Assembly: GCA_030684405.1 (NCBI GenBank)
Contig: JAUXYA010000015.1
Span: 124,001-188,000, forward strand
DNA from: Burkholderiales bacterium
GTDB lineage: Bacteria > Pseudomonadota > Gammaproteobacteria > Burkholderiales > SG8-41
Length of the DNA: 64,000 nt
Direction: 5' to 3'
Both the position numbers and the translations under genes were made by a program. Positions 8,523 through 16,367 of the stretch are shown in pieces (position 1 is the first letter of the stretch; the number at the start of each line of letters is the position of its first letter). The notes beneath the pieces were generated by a model. It was not told the DNA's origin. It was given only the letters and a program-made list of their open reading frames with translations, and searched no databases.

Positions 8523-9404
8523 CTATTTCCCCAACTCGTGACTCGCCATCCGCTCCAGCGCCCTGACCATCGCCGAATGATCTGACTTCGCGCCACCATT
8601 CGCCGCGCATGAATTGAACAGTTCCTGTGCCGTTGCCGTATTCGGCAGCGACACGCCCATCGCGCGGGCACCTTGCAGCGCGAGGTTCAGGTCTTTCTGG
8701 TGCAGTTCAATCCGGAAGCCGGGATCGAAGGTGCGCTTGATCATGCGTTCGCCATGTACTTCGAGGATGCGTGAGGCGGCGAATCCGCCCATCAGGGCCT
8801 GCCGCACTTTGGCGGGATCGGCGCCGGCCTTGGAGGCGAAGACCAGAGCTTCGCTGACGGCCTCGATGTTCAGCGCGACGATGATCTGGTTGCACACCTT
8901 GCAGGTCTGGCCGTCGCCGTTGCCGCCGACCAGCGTGATGTTCTTGCCCATCAGGTCAAACAGTGGCTTTACCTTGTCGAAGACGGCCTGCGGGGCGCCA
9001 CACATGATGGTGAGCGCAGCGTTTTTTGCTCCCACCTCGCCGCCGGAGACCGGGGCGTCGACGTAGTCGCAGCCGAGGTCGTTGATCTTTTTGGCGAAGG
9101 CTTTGGTCTCAATCGGCGAGATCGAGCTCATGTCGATCACGGTCTTGCCCTTTCCGAGGCCTTCGGCGACGCCGTTGGCGCCGAACAGCACCTTCTCGAC
9201 GTCCGGTGTGTCGGGGACCATGGGGATGATGATGTCGGATTTCTGCGCCACTTCCTTTGCACTGGCGCAGGCCTTGCCGCCGGCCTCCGTGAGTTCCTGG
9301 GGCACGCCGCTGCGTGAGTGCAGGAACAGCGTGTGGCCGCCCTTGATCAGGTTGAGGGCCATGGGTTTGCCCATGATGCCGAGTCCGATGAATCCAACGT
9401 TCAT
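8523..9404 (-). CDS. glxR: 2-hydroxy-3-oxopropionate (tartronate semialdehyde) reductase
   Basis: The product is 293 aa, the family length. An N-terminal Rossmann fold has GFIGLGIMGKPMALNL for NAD(P). The substrate motif is DAPVSGGEVGA, and the catalytic lysine region is GNGDGQTCKVCNQIIVALN. It belongs to the beta-hydroxyacid dehydrogenase family and most resembles GarR/GlxR, which reduce tartronate semialdehyde to D-glycerate. It is the last gene of a minus-strand cluster with hydroxypyruvate isomerase and a TAXI-TRAP transporter, which supports the glyoxylate-pathway role. The gap to the permease gene holds a dispersed hairpin repeat. Confidence 0.88.
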   Translation of the reverse strand: MNVGFIGLGIMGKPMALNLIKGGHTLFLHSRSGVPQELTEAGGKACASAKEVAQKSDIIIPMVPDTPDVEKVLFGANGVAEGLGKGKTVIDMSSISPIETKAFAKKINDLGCDYVDAPVSGGEVGAKNAALTIMCGAPQAVFDKVKPLFDLMGKNITLVGGNGDGQTCKVCNQIIVALNIEAVSEALVFASKAGADPAKVRQALMGGFAASRILEVHGERMIKRTFDPGFRIELHQKDLNLALQGARAMGVSLPNTATAQELFNSCAANGGAKSDHSAMVRALERMASHELGK

Positions 9405-9464
9405 TGTGCTGTCTCCAGAGGGTGTTGCGATTAAGTCCGGGGGCTGTTGTCCCTCACCCTCGAT

Positions 9465-9485
9465 CCCTCTCCCGGAGGGAGAGGG
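9465..9485. repeat. REP-like hairpin repeat, copy 1
   Basis: CCCTCTCCC and GGGAGAGGG form a 9-bp stem around a 3-base loop, preceded by CCCTCACCCTCGAT. A second copy of this type is at 30302-30324, likewise preceded by CCCTCATCCCCGA. Such hairpins are scattered between genes in many betaproteobacteria. Here it separates the TRAP permease gene from glxR and may attenuate or protect the transcript. Confidence 0.7.
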
Positions 9486-9545
9486 AGGGAAGTGCGTAGC
9501 GCAGCCACCGAAGTGAAGCGATTATAGGCACCCGCCAGGGATGCG

Positions 9546-11471
9546 TCAGCTTGCGACCGGGCGTTTCAGCACGGGTTGCGGCTCGTTGCGGCGGATCACC
9601 AATTGGCTGACCAGCACTGCGAGCACGAGTCCGGCGCCGCTGAGGTCGGTGACGAAGCCGGGTTTGATCAAGAGGATTGCGGCGCCAAGCAGGAACAGGC
9701 GTTCCCATACCAGAGCGCTGCGCGCAAGATAACCAAACAGGCCCGCCGCAAGACAGACTGTGCCGATGGACGCGGTGACAAAGGACTGCAGGATGACATG
9801 CCAGTCGCCGATCATCAGCAGCGAGGGCTCGAAAATGAACATGAAGGGCACGATGAAGCCCGCAGCGCCGACGCGCACTGCCGTCCAGCCGGCTTCCCAC
9901 AGCGGCGCCTTGGCGATGCCGGCGGCGGCATAGACCGCCAGCGCTACCGGTGGGGTGATCGCCGAGAGGATCGCGAAATAGAAGGCAAACATGTGTGCGG
10001 CCGGCGGGATCGCACCGAGCTTGATGATCGCCGGCACCAGCAGCGAGACCATGACAATGTAGGCGGGCGTGGTCGGCATGCCCATGCCGAGGATGATGCC
10101 GGCGAGCATGGTCAGGATCAGCGCGAGCACGAGCATGTCCTGCGCCATGTTGATCACCATCGAGGTGAAGTTGATGGCGGCACCGGTCTGGGTAATGACG
10201 CCGATGATGATGCCGGCGCAGGCGCAGGCGAGCGCTACCGCCACCGAGTTTTTGGCGCCTTCTTCCAGCGCGCCGATGATGGTGCCCAGATTGATGTCCT
10301 TGCGCGTGGACTTGCGCAGCATCGCTACCGGCACGCAGGACAGCGTGCCCGCCAGCGCGCACAGCGGCGCGCTGTAGCCGGCAAACAGGCCGAACAGGAT
10401 CACCAGCAGGGGGATGAACAAGTGGCCGCGTTCGCGCAGCACGGTGCCAAGGCGCGGGATGTCGGCGCGCGGCAGGCCGAGCAGGCCGACGCGCTTGGAT
10501 TCGAAATGCACGGCACAGAACACGGCGAGGAAATAGAGGATCGCCGGGATGATGGCCCACATCGCGACCTGGAAATAGCTGACGGCGAGAAATTCCGCCA
10601 TCACAAAGGCGGCGGCCCCCATGATCGGCGGCATGATCTGGCCGCCGGTGGAGGCAACCGATTCGACTGCGGCAGCGAAGGAAGGTCGAAAGCCGGTGCG
10701 CTTCATCAGCGGGATGGTGATCGGACCGTCGACCAGCACGTTGGCGACAGCGCTGCCCGAGACGGTGCCAAAGAGACTCGAACTGACCACGGCGACTTTG
10801 CCGGGGCCGCCGGCGGTGTGGCCGGTCAGCGACAGCGCGAAGTCCATGAACAGGCGGCCGATGCCGGTGCGTTCCATGAAGGCGCCGAACAGCACGAACA
10901 TGATCACGTAGGCTGCGGAGACGCCCAGCGTCGAGCCGAAGATGCCCTCGGTGGTGAGATACATGATCTCGATCAGTTGTTCGGGGCGGGTTTTGCTGAC
11001 GAACAGGGCGTAGGCGAGGAAGATCGTCGCGGTGATCGGCAGCGCCCAGCCGATGATGCGGCGTGTTGCTTCGAGCACGATCAGCGTGAAAATGCCGCCG
11101 AGTATCAATTCGGTTTTTGTCGGGTCTTCGACGAAGACGAAACGTGACAGCAGATGCTCGTGGTTGATCCAGACGTAGCCGATGGTGGTGCAGGACAGCG
11201 CGATCAGCGTCCAGTCCCACCACGAGGGCAGCGGCATTTCGTCGAGGCCGCCGCCGATAATGCCTCCGGCATCGTCGCGGATGCCGCCGATGGCTTTTTT
11301 CCTCTGGAAGGACGGGTAGAGCAGGAACACCAGTGCCAGCGCGAACAGCAGGTGGGTGCTGCGGAAAAACAGCTGTTGGGGTGCACCGATGAAGGCGACG
11401 GTCAGGTGGTAGACCGACATGCCGATGGCAATGACGGCAATCAGCAGCCGCAGGGCACGGACGAGGCTCAT
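9546..11471 (-). CDS. TRAP transporter fused permease (TAXI type)
   Basis: The product is 641 aa, the size of fused small plus large TRAP membrane subunits (DctQM-like). The first four helices (about 1-150) are the Q part. After about residue 165 the large DctM part begins, with conserved glycine-rich segments (GHTAGGPGKVAVVSSSLFGTVSGSA, GGQIMPPIMGAAAF, GMGMPTTPAYI, ITPPVALAVYAAAGIA). It uses an ion gradient to import a small organic acid delivered by the receptor encoded 66 bases upstream. The substrate is unknown; the neighbours hyi and glxR suggest a C2 or C3 hydroxy or keto acid. Confidence 0.93.
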   Translation of the reverse strand: MSLVRALRLLIAVIAIGMSVYHLTVAFIGAPQQLFFRSTHLLFALALVFLLYPSFQRKKAIGGIRDDAGGIIGGGLDEMPLPSWWDWTLIALSCTTIGYVWINHEHLLSRFVFVEDPTKTELILGGIFTLIVLEATRRIIGWALPITATIFLAYALFVSKTRPEQLIEIMYLTTEGIFGSTLGVSAAYVIMFVLFGAFMERTGIGRLFMDFALSLTGHTAGGPGKVAVVSSSLFGTVSGSAVANVLVDGPITIPLMKRTGFRPSFAAAVESVASTGGQIMPPIMGAAAFVMAEFLAVSYFQVAMWAIIPAILYFLAVFCAVHFESKRVGLLGLPRADIPRLGTVLRERGHLFIPLLVILFGLFAGYSAPLCALAGTLSCVPVAMLRKSTRKDINLGTIIGALEEGAKNSVAVALACACAGIIIGVITQTGAAINFTSMVINMAQDMLVLALILTMLAGIILGMGMPTTPAYIVMVSLLVPAIIKLGAIPPAAHMFAFYFAILSAITPPVALAVYAAAGIAKAPLWEAGWTAVRVGAAGFIVPFMFIFEPSLLMIGDWHVILQSFVTASIGTVCLAAGLFGYLARSALVWERLFLLGAAILLIKPGFVTDLSGAGLVLAVLVSQLVIRRNEPQPVLKRPVAS

Positions 11472-11537
11472 GTCAGCGGACTCCGGGCAAAAAAGCAGCG
11501 GCGCGAGTTTGTCGCGCCGCTGCCTGGGGTGACACGC

Positions 11538-12482
11538 TTAGAGCGCTTTCGCTTCCTGGTAGAACTTGCGGGCACCCGGATGGTAGGGCACGCCGACGTC
11601 AGCCGCCATGTCCTTCACCGTCAGGCCCTTGACTGCCGCGACCACGTTGCCGAGGTTCTCGATGTTGGTGGCGAGTGCCTTGGTGATGTTGTAGACCGTC
11701 TGCTCGGGCAGCTTGCAGCTGGCGACGAGGTGGGTCCAGGTGCCGATGGTCTGGATGTCCTTGTCCTGTTTCGGATAGCTGCCGGCCTTGATGATGCGCT
11801 TGTCATAACCCCGGTTGATTTTCTGCAGGGCCTGGAACTTGTCGTTGGGGAATTCGAGCACGCGGATATCGCGCGCCGAGGCGAGATCCATCACCGAGGA
11901 AGCGGGTACCGTGGTGATCAGCGTGAAGATCTGCGCGTGGCCGTCCTTCAGCTGCGACACCGAGTCGGTATAGTTGCCGTGGTTGACCCGCGTCAGCGCG
12001 GTGTAGTCGAGGCCATAGACCCGCAGCGCATCCCGCGTCATCTGCTCGCCGGTGTTACCTCTCTGCTGGGTGGTCAGCGCCTTCCCCTTGGTCTGGCCCA
12101 TGTGGGTGACGCCGGAGTCGGCGAGGGCTACGGCGTGGAAATACTGGAAGTACAGCGTCGCCACCTGGCACACGTTGTCCTGCTTGCTCTTGAAGGGTTC
12201 GACGCCGTTGACCCCGTCAACCGAGGATACCGAGTTGCCAAAGCCCATCTCGGCCTTGCCGGTCTGCACGCCGACAACGTTGGAGATGCCCGCGCCGGGC
12301 AGCACCTGCACGCTCGCACCGGGCACGTTTTTCTCGATGATGCCCTGGATCGCGCCGCCCAGTGGATACCAGGCGCCGCCCTGCGGGCCGGTCATCAGTT
12401 TGATCTGCTGCGCGCCGGCGGTGCCGGCGAAGGTGGTGGCGACGGCGAGTGCGAGCACGGACGCAATGCGTAATGCTTTCAT
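11538..12482 (-). CDS. TAXI-family TRAP solute receptor
   Basis: This is a 314-aa periplasmic protein with signal peptide MKALRIASVLALAVATTFAGTAGA. The mature N-terminus has LMTGPQGGAWYPLGGAI and then PGAGISNVVGVQTGKAEMGFG, which are typical of the TAXI (TRAP-associated extracytoplasmic immunogenic) family and not of DctP. It binds substrate and hands it to the fused permease. The start is supported by an AGGAGG just upstream. Confidence 0.92.
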   Translation of the reverse strand: MKALRIASVLALAVATTFAGTAGAQQIKLMTGPQGGAWYPLGGAIQGIIEKNVPGASVQVLPGAGISNVVGVQTGKAEMGFGNSVSSVDGVNGVEPFKSKQDNVCQVATLYFQYFHAVALADSGVTHMGQTKGKALTTQQRGNTGEQMTRDALRVYGLDYTALTRVNHGNYTDSVSQLKDGHAQIFTLITTVPASSVMDLASARDIRVLEFPNDKFQALQKINRGYDKRIIKAGSYPKQDKDIQTIGTWTHLVASCKLPEQTVYNITKALATNIENLGNVVAAVKGLTVKDMAADVGVPYHPGARKFYQEAKAL

Positions 12483-12577
12483 GACTCCTCCTTCAGGGTT
12501 GAGCTACAGGCCGGACCGGGCTTGACGCCTCTTATGGTCCGAATTGCGGAAGATTGTGTGGGCTGCCCGGGGTGCCG

Positions 12578-13363
12578 TCAAGCGCCGGATAGGTACGGCT
12601 TGACCCAGCCCAGGCCGGCCTCGGTGGTGGTTGCCGGTTTGTATTCGCAGCCTATCCAGCCGTCATAACCGAGGCGGTCAATTTGGCTGAACAGCCAGGG
12701 GTAGTTGATTTCTCCGCTACCCGGTTCATGGCGCCCGGGATTGTCGGCAAGCTGCATGTGCAGGATCAGCGGCAGGCGGGCCTCGATGGTGCGCGCGAGG
12801 TCGCCTTCCATGATCTGTGCGTGGTAGATGTCGTACTGGATGTAGAGGTTGCCGGAACCGACGGCCTTGATGATGTCGGCAGCCTGCTGCGTGTAGTTGA
12901 GGAAGAACCCGGGGATGTCGCGGGTGTTGATCGGCTCGATCAGCAGCCGGATGCCGGCATCCGCGAACTTGGGCGCGGCGTACTGCAGGTTGCGGATGAA
13001 GGTTTCGCGCGCGTCGTTGGGGTCGACGTGGTGCGGGCGGATGCCGGCGAGACAGTTGACCTGCGGGCAGCCGAGCGCGGTCGCGTAGTCGATGGCGCGC
13101 TCGACGCCTTCGCGGAATTCGGCCGTGCGTTGCGGGTGGCAGGCGATGCCGCGTTCGCCCGCGGCCCAGTTGCCGGCCGGCAGGTTATGCAGGACCTGAA
13201 TCAGGCCGTGTGCCTTCAGTGCCGCGGCCAGTGCCGTCTTGTCATAATCGTAGGGAAACAGGTATTCGACGCCCTTGAAGCCGGCCTTTGCCGCTGCCGC
13301 GAAGCGATCCATGAAGGGGACTTCGTTGAACAGCATTGTCAGGTTGGCGCAGAACCGTGGCAT
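12578..13363 (-). CDS. hyi: hydroxypyruvate isomerase
   Basis: The product is 261 aa, matching the family. It is an AP-endonuclease-2-like TIM barrel: PRFCANLTMLFNEVPFMDRF at the N-terminus, HNLPAGNWAAGERGIACHP, the metal-ligand glutamates in LIEPINTRDIPGFF and IGCEYKP, and YIQYDIYHAQIMEGD. The enzyme interconverts hydroxypyruvate and tartronate semialdehyde, and the product is then reduced by the glxR product. The frame continues upstream antisense to mocA, but MPRFCANL at 13363 matches the family start. It is the first gene of the glyoxylate/TRAP cluster and divergent from mocA. Confidence 0.9.
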   Translation of the reverse strand: MPRFCANLTMLFNEVPFMDRFAAAAKAGFKGVEYLFPYDYDKTALAAALKAHGLIQVLHNLPAGNWAAGERGIACHPQRTAEFREGVERAIDYATALGCPQVNCLAGIRPHHVDPNDARETFIRNLQYAAPKFADAGIRLLIEPINTRDIPGFFLNYTQQAADIIKAVGSGNLYIQYDIYHAQIMEGDLARTIEARLPLILHMQLADNPGRHEPGSGEINYPWLFSQIDRLGYDGWIGCEYKPATTTEAGLGWVKPYLSGA

Positions 13364-13401
13364 GGCGTGGACCTTGCTGGGGAAATACGGGGACGGGCCA
13401 T

Positions 13402-13407
13402 TATAAT
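13402..13407 (+). promoter_or_regulatory. -10 hexamer TATAAT of mocA-like gene
   Basis: A perfect TATAAT lies only 7 bases before ATG 13415, so transcription would begin at or next to the start codon. No good -35 is visible at 16-18 bases. See also 19952-19957, 33918-33923 and 51520-51525. Confidence 0.45.
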
Positions 13408-13414
13408 CACGGCC

Positions 13415-14005
13415 ATGTCCGCGCCCGAAAAATACCCCGTTGCCATTCTGCTCGCTGCCGGCGCCGCAAAGCGTTTCGGCGGCGCCAAGCTGCTGCATCC
13501 GCTGGAGGACGGCGTGGCGATTGCTGCGCATGCCGCACGCAACCTGATTGCCGCCGGGCTGCCGGTGACGGCGGTGGTGCGTCCCGGTGACTTTCCGCTG
13601 GCGGAACTGCTGGAGCAAGAGGGTTGCCAGGTGACGGTCTGCCCCGATGCCGGTCGCGGCATGGGGGTCAGCCTTGCCCACGGCGTGACCACCGCACGCG
13701 ACGCCGGCGGCTGGATCGTTGCGCTGGCCGACATGCCGCGCATCCGCCCGTCGACGATAGCCCGCGTGGCCCAAGCCCTGGCCGCCGGTGCAGATATTGC
13801 CGCACCTTCGTACCAAGGCGACCGCGGCCATCCGGTGGGATTTGGCCGGCGTTTCCTGCACGAATTGCAGGCGCTGATTGGTGACAGCGGCGCACGCGCC
13901 GTAGTCCAGCGTAACCGGGCGCTGGTGCGCTTGGTCGACGCCGACGATCCCGGAGTGCTTCTCGACATCGACCGGCGCACGGATCTGGCGCTCGCTCAAT
14001 CATAA
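13415..14005 (+). CDS. MocA/MobA-like nucleotidyltransferase
   Basis: The product is 196 aa. The N-terminus VAILLAAGAAKRFGGAKLLHPL is the LAAGxSxRFGxxK nucleotide-binding signature of molybdopterin cytidylyl- and guanylyl-transferases; Asp in VALADMPRIRP is the metal-binding residue. Also present are GDRGHPVGFGRRF and the C-terminal DIDRRTDL. MocA adds CMP to molybdopterin for xanthine-dehydrogenase-family enzymes. The neighbouring moxR and vwa genes resemble coxD and coxE, which supports a role in maturing such an enzyme. No molybdoenzyme subunit gene is present here. The start ATG has almost no leader. Confidence 0.85.
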   Translation: MSAPEKYPVAILLAAGAAKRFGGAKLLHPLEDGVAIAAHAARNLIAAGLPVTAVVRPGDFPLAELLEQEGCQVTVCPDAGRGMGVSLAHGVTTARDAGGWIVALADMPRIRPSTIARVAQALAAGADIAAPSYQGDRGHPVGFGRRFLHELQALIGDSGARAVVQRNRALVRLVDADDPGVLLDIDRRTDLALAQS

Positions 14006-14019
14006 GTAATTGATTTTAA
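14002..14019 (+). repeat. AT-rich dispersed motif, copy 2
   Basis: ATAAGTAATTGATTTTAA overlaps the stop codon of the mocA-like gene and is followed by AGGA and an A-rich spacer leading to the moxR start at 14032. It fills most of the 26-base gap between these genes. Confidence 0.65.
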
Positions 14020-14031
14020 AGGAAAAAAATA

Positions 14032-14876
14032 ATGTCTCGCTTCACCGGTACTGAAAACTACGTCGCCACCGATGACCTGATGATGGCGGTCAACGCAGCG
14101 CTGGCGCTGGAGCGCCCGCTGCTGATCAAGGGAGAACCCGGCACCGGGAAGACCATGCTCGCGCTGGAGGTGGCGCAGGCGCTGCAGCGTCCGCTGTTCG
14201 AGTGGCACGTCAAGTCGACGACCAAGGCGCAGCACGGCCTTTATGAATACGACGCGGTCTCGCGGCTGCGCGATTCGCAGTTGGGCGATCCGAAGGTCAA
14301 GGACATTTCCAATTACATCGTGCAGGGCATGTTGTGGAAAGCCTTCACAGCAGAAGAACCTGCAGTGCTGCTGATCGACGAGGTCGACAAGGCCGACATC
14401 GAATTCCCCAACGACCTGCTGCGCGAACTCGACCGCATGGAGTTCTATGTCTACGAGACTCAGCAGCTGATCAAGGCAAAACACCGGCCGCTGGTGATCA
14501 TCACCAGCAACAACGAGAAAGAGCTGCCCGACGCCTCCTGCGCCGCTGTTTCTTCCATTACATCCGCTTTCCCGATGCCGAGACCATGGCAAAGATCGTC
14601 GACGTTCACTTCCCCGGCATCAAGAAGCAGTTGCTGGCGCAGGCGCTCAACGCCTTCTTCGAGATCCGCGACGTGCCGGGCCTGAAGAAGAAGCCGACCA
14701 CCTCGGAATTACTCGATTGGCTGAAGCTGCTGATGGCCGAAGACATCCCGCCCGAGGCGCTGCACAGTCAGGATACGCACAGGATCGTGCCGCCGCTGCA
14801 TGGCGCCTTGATCAAGAACGAGCAGGATGTGCACCTGTTCGAGCGGCTGGTGTTCATGTCGCGGCGCAAGGGCTGA
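14032..14876 (+). pseudogene. MoxR-family AAA+ ATPase (CoxD-like) with a frameshift
   Basis: MoxR/CoxD-type ATPases remodel partner metalloenzymes together with a VWA protein. Walker A is GEPGTGKT (residues 34-41) and Walker B is LLIDEVDK (113-120); sensor-1 is IITSNNEKELPDA. At 14535 the reading frame breaks: the bases read gcctcctgcgcc, where gccttcctgcgcc would continue the family sequence as FLRRCFFHYIRFPD. One T is missing. In the shifted frame the protein continues normally to the TGA at 14874-14876, restoring about 281 aa. As written, the product stops after 217 residues. This may be a real mutation or an assembly error. Confidence 0.85.
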
Positions 14877-14881
14877 TCCGC

Positions 14882-15922
14882 GTGGTGAATGTTCGCGTGT
14901 CCGGAATCGTGTTGTCCGCATTCCTGGCGGTTGCCACGTGGACCGTGCATGCCGCAACGCCCTTCATCGATACCCAGGCGCAGTTCGAGATCGGTGTATC
15001 GACGCGCAACTACGTCGAAATTTCCGATGCGATCGTGGCCGAGATGGACAAGTGGGGCGTGCGCATGACCCTGCTGGTGCCGCCACCGCAGCCTTCACAG
15101 GCCCGATTCCGCCAGGATATCGAGGACTATCTGCCGGTGCTGAAAAAACATCCCGGGCGTTTTGCCGCGCTGGGTGGTGGCGGTTCCATCAATCGCATGA
15201 TCCTCGAATCCGATCCACAACGGGTTGGCGATGGCGAACGCCGGGCACTGCGGGCGCGGGTCGGGGAAATCCTTGCGGCCGGTGCAGTTGGGCTGGGTGA
15301 GGTCACTTCGGCGCATTTCTCGTTGCCAAAAATGTTTCAGGGCCACGCCTATTCGGCAACGGCGCCCGATCATCCGCTGCTGCTGGAACTGGCGGACATC
15401 GCGGCCGAACGCAATGTGCCGATCGACATCCATTTCGACGTTGTGCCACGGGATATGCCGGTTCCGGCGCACCTCGCAAACGCATTAAACCCGGCGCAAC
15501 TCAAGGCCAATCTGCCGCAGTTCGAGAGATTTGTGGCGCACAACCGCAAGGCCAGCATCGTGTGGTCGCACGCCGGCTCCGATCCGGGGCGCCAGCGTTC
15601 GGTGGAAATGATGCAGGACCTGCTCGCGCGCCATCCGAATCTGTACATGAGTATCAGGCCCAACCTGACCGGCCCGCTGCCGACGGTCGTACTGGATTCG
15701 CAGGGTGCGCTGAAGGCGGAGTGGCGGAAACTTTTCCTCGAGTTTCCTGACCGTTTCATGATGCAGACGGATGCTTTTTACCGTCTGGGTACGCCAATCG
15801 TGCAGTTCGGTGGCGTCCGCGCCATGGAGTTCGGTCGCGCACTGCTCGACCAGCTGCCGGACGAAGTTGCGGCGAAGATCGGCCATGCCAATGCACAGCG
15901 TTTGTACAGGCTGGGGAACTGA
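14882..15922 (+). CDS. exported amidohydrolase-like protein with altered metal motif
   Basis: The product is 346 aa from GTG 14882, with signal peptide VVNVRVSGIVLSAFLAVATWTVHA. The remainder is a TIM-barrel amidohydrolase (amidohydrolase_2 type): PGRFAALGGGGSINRM, GAVGLGEV, NVPIDIHFDVVP, KASIVWSHAG and the C-terminal IGHANAQRLYRL. The usual first metal motif HxH is QxQ here (Gln32 and Gln34 in IDTQAQF), so at least one metal site should be changed or lost. It starts 5 bases after moxR and separates it from its expected partner vwa. Several GTG codons are possible starts. Confidence 0.75.
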   Translation: MVNVRVSGIVLSAFLAVATWTVHAATPFIDTQAQFEIGVSTRNYVEISDAIVAEMDKWGVRMTLLVPPPQPSQARFRQDIEDYLPVLKKHPGRFAALGGGGSINRMILESDPQRVGDGERRALRARVGEILAAGAVGLGEVTSAHFSLPKMFQGHAYSATAPDHPLLLELADIAAERNVPIDIHFDVVPRDMPVPAHLANALNPAQLKANLPQFERFVAHNRKASIVWSHAGSDPGRQRSVEMMQDLLARHPNLYMSIRPNLTGPLPTVVLDSQGALKAEWRKLFLEFPDRFMMQTDAFYRLGTPIVQFGGVRAMEFGRALLDQLPDEVAAKIGHANAQRLYRLGN

Positions 15923-15926
15923 CGCC

Positions 15927-16367
15927 GTGGCGGCCGCTTTTGTTGTCATGATTTTTGACCGGCTGCGGCTGCCCTTCGTGATGTTTCCGCTGCTGCTGTG
16001 CGCGGTCGCGTTTGCCATGCCGGCCCTGCATGCCCATGAACTGCAGCCGGCCGAGAAGCTGGTGTTGCAATTGAAGTGGAAACACCAGTTCCAGTTCGCC
16101 GGCTATTGCGTGGCGCTGAAGAAGGCCTGCTATCGCGACGCCGGTTTCGCTGTCGACATCCGCGAGACGCAGGATGGTATCGACCCGGTCGAAAGTGTGT
16201 TGAAGGGCGAAGCGGAATTCGGCGTCGGTGCTTCCGGGCTTGCGCTGCACCGCGCCCGGGGCAGGCCGGAAGAGCTGCTGCTGGCTGCGGACCGCGCGCT
16301 CGACTGGGCGAAGAACGGTGGTCGCAACCGGATGGAATCCGCAACGTCGGAGCCCATTTCATGCTGA
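15927..16367 (+). pseudogene. truncated NMT1/THI5-like substrate-binding protein
   Basis: A signal-peptide-like start (MIFDRLRLPFVMFPLLLCAVAF, ATG 15948 or GTG 15927) is followed by VLQLKWKHQFQFAGYCVALKKACYRDAGF. Then comes DPVESVLKGEAEFGVGASGLALHRARGRP. This is the N-terminus of NMT1-type periplasmic receptors or NMT1-sensor hybrids. After ARGRP the similarity ends; about 32 unrelated residues follow to a TGA that overlaps the vwa start (ATGCTGA). Family members are more than twice this length, so this is a gene remnant. It may still be translated. Confidence 0.7.

Noticed and set aside
9576-11147. A 523-residue plus-strand open frame opposite the TRAP permease gene
   Set aside because: It is an antisense frame of a GC-rich membrane-protein gene, rich in Asp, Gly, His and Arg; the permease on the other strand explains the region fully.
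11154-12473. A 439-residue plus-strand open frame opposite the TAXI receptor gene
   Set aside because: It spans two unrelated minus-strand features and has antisense-type composition; the receptor with signal peptide is the true gene.
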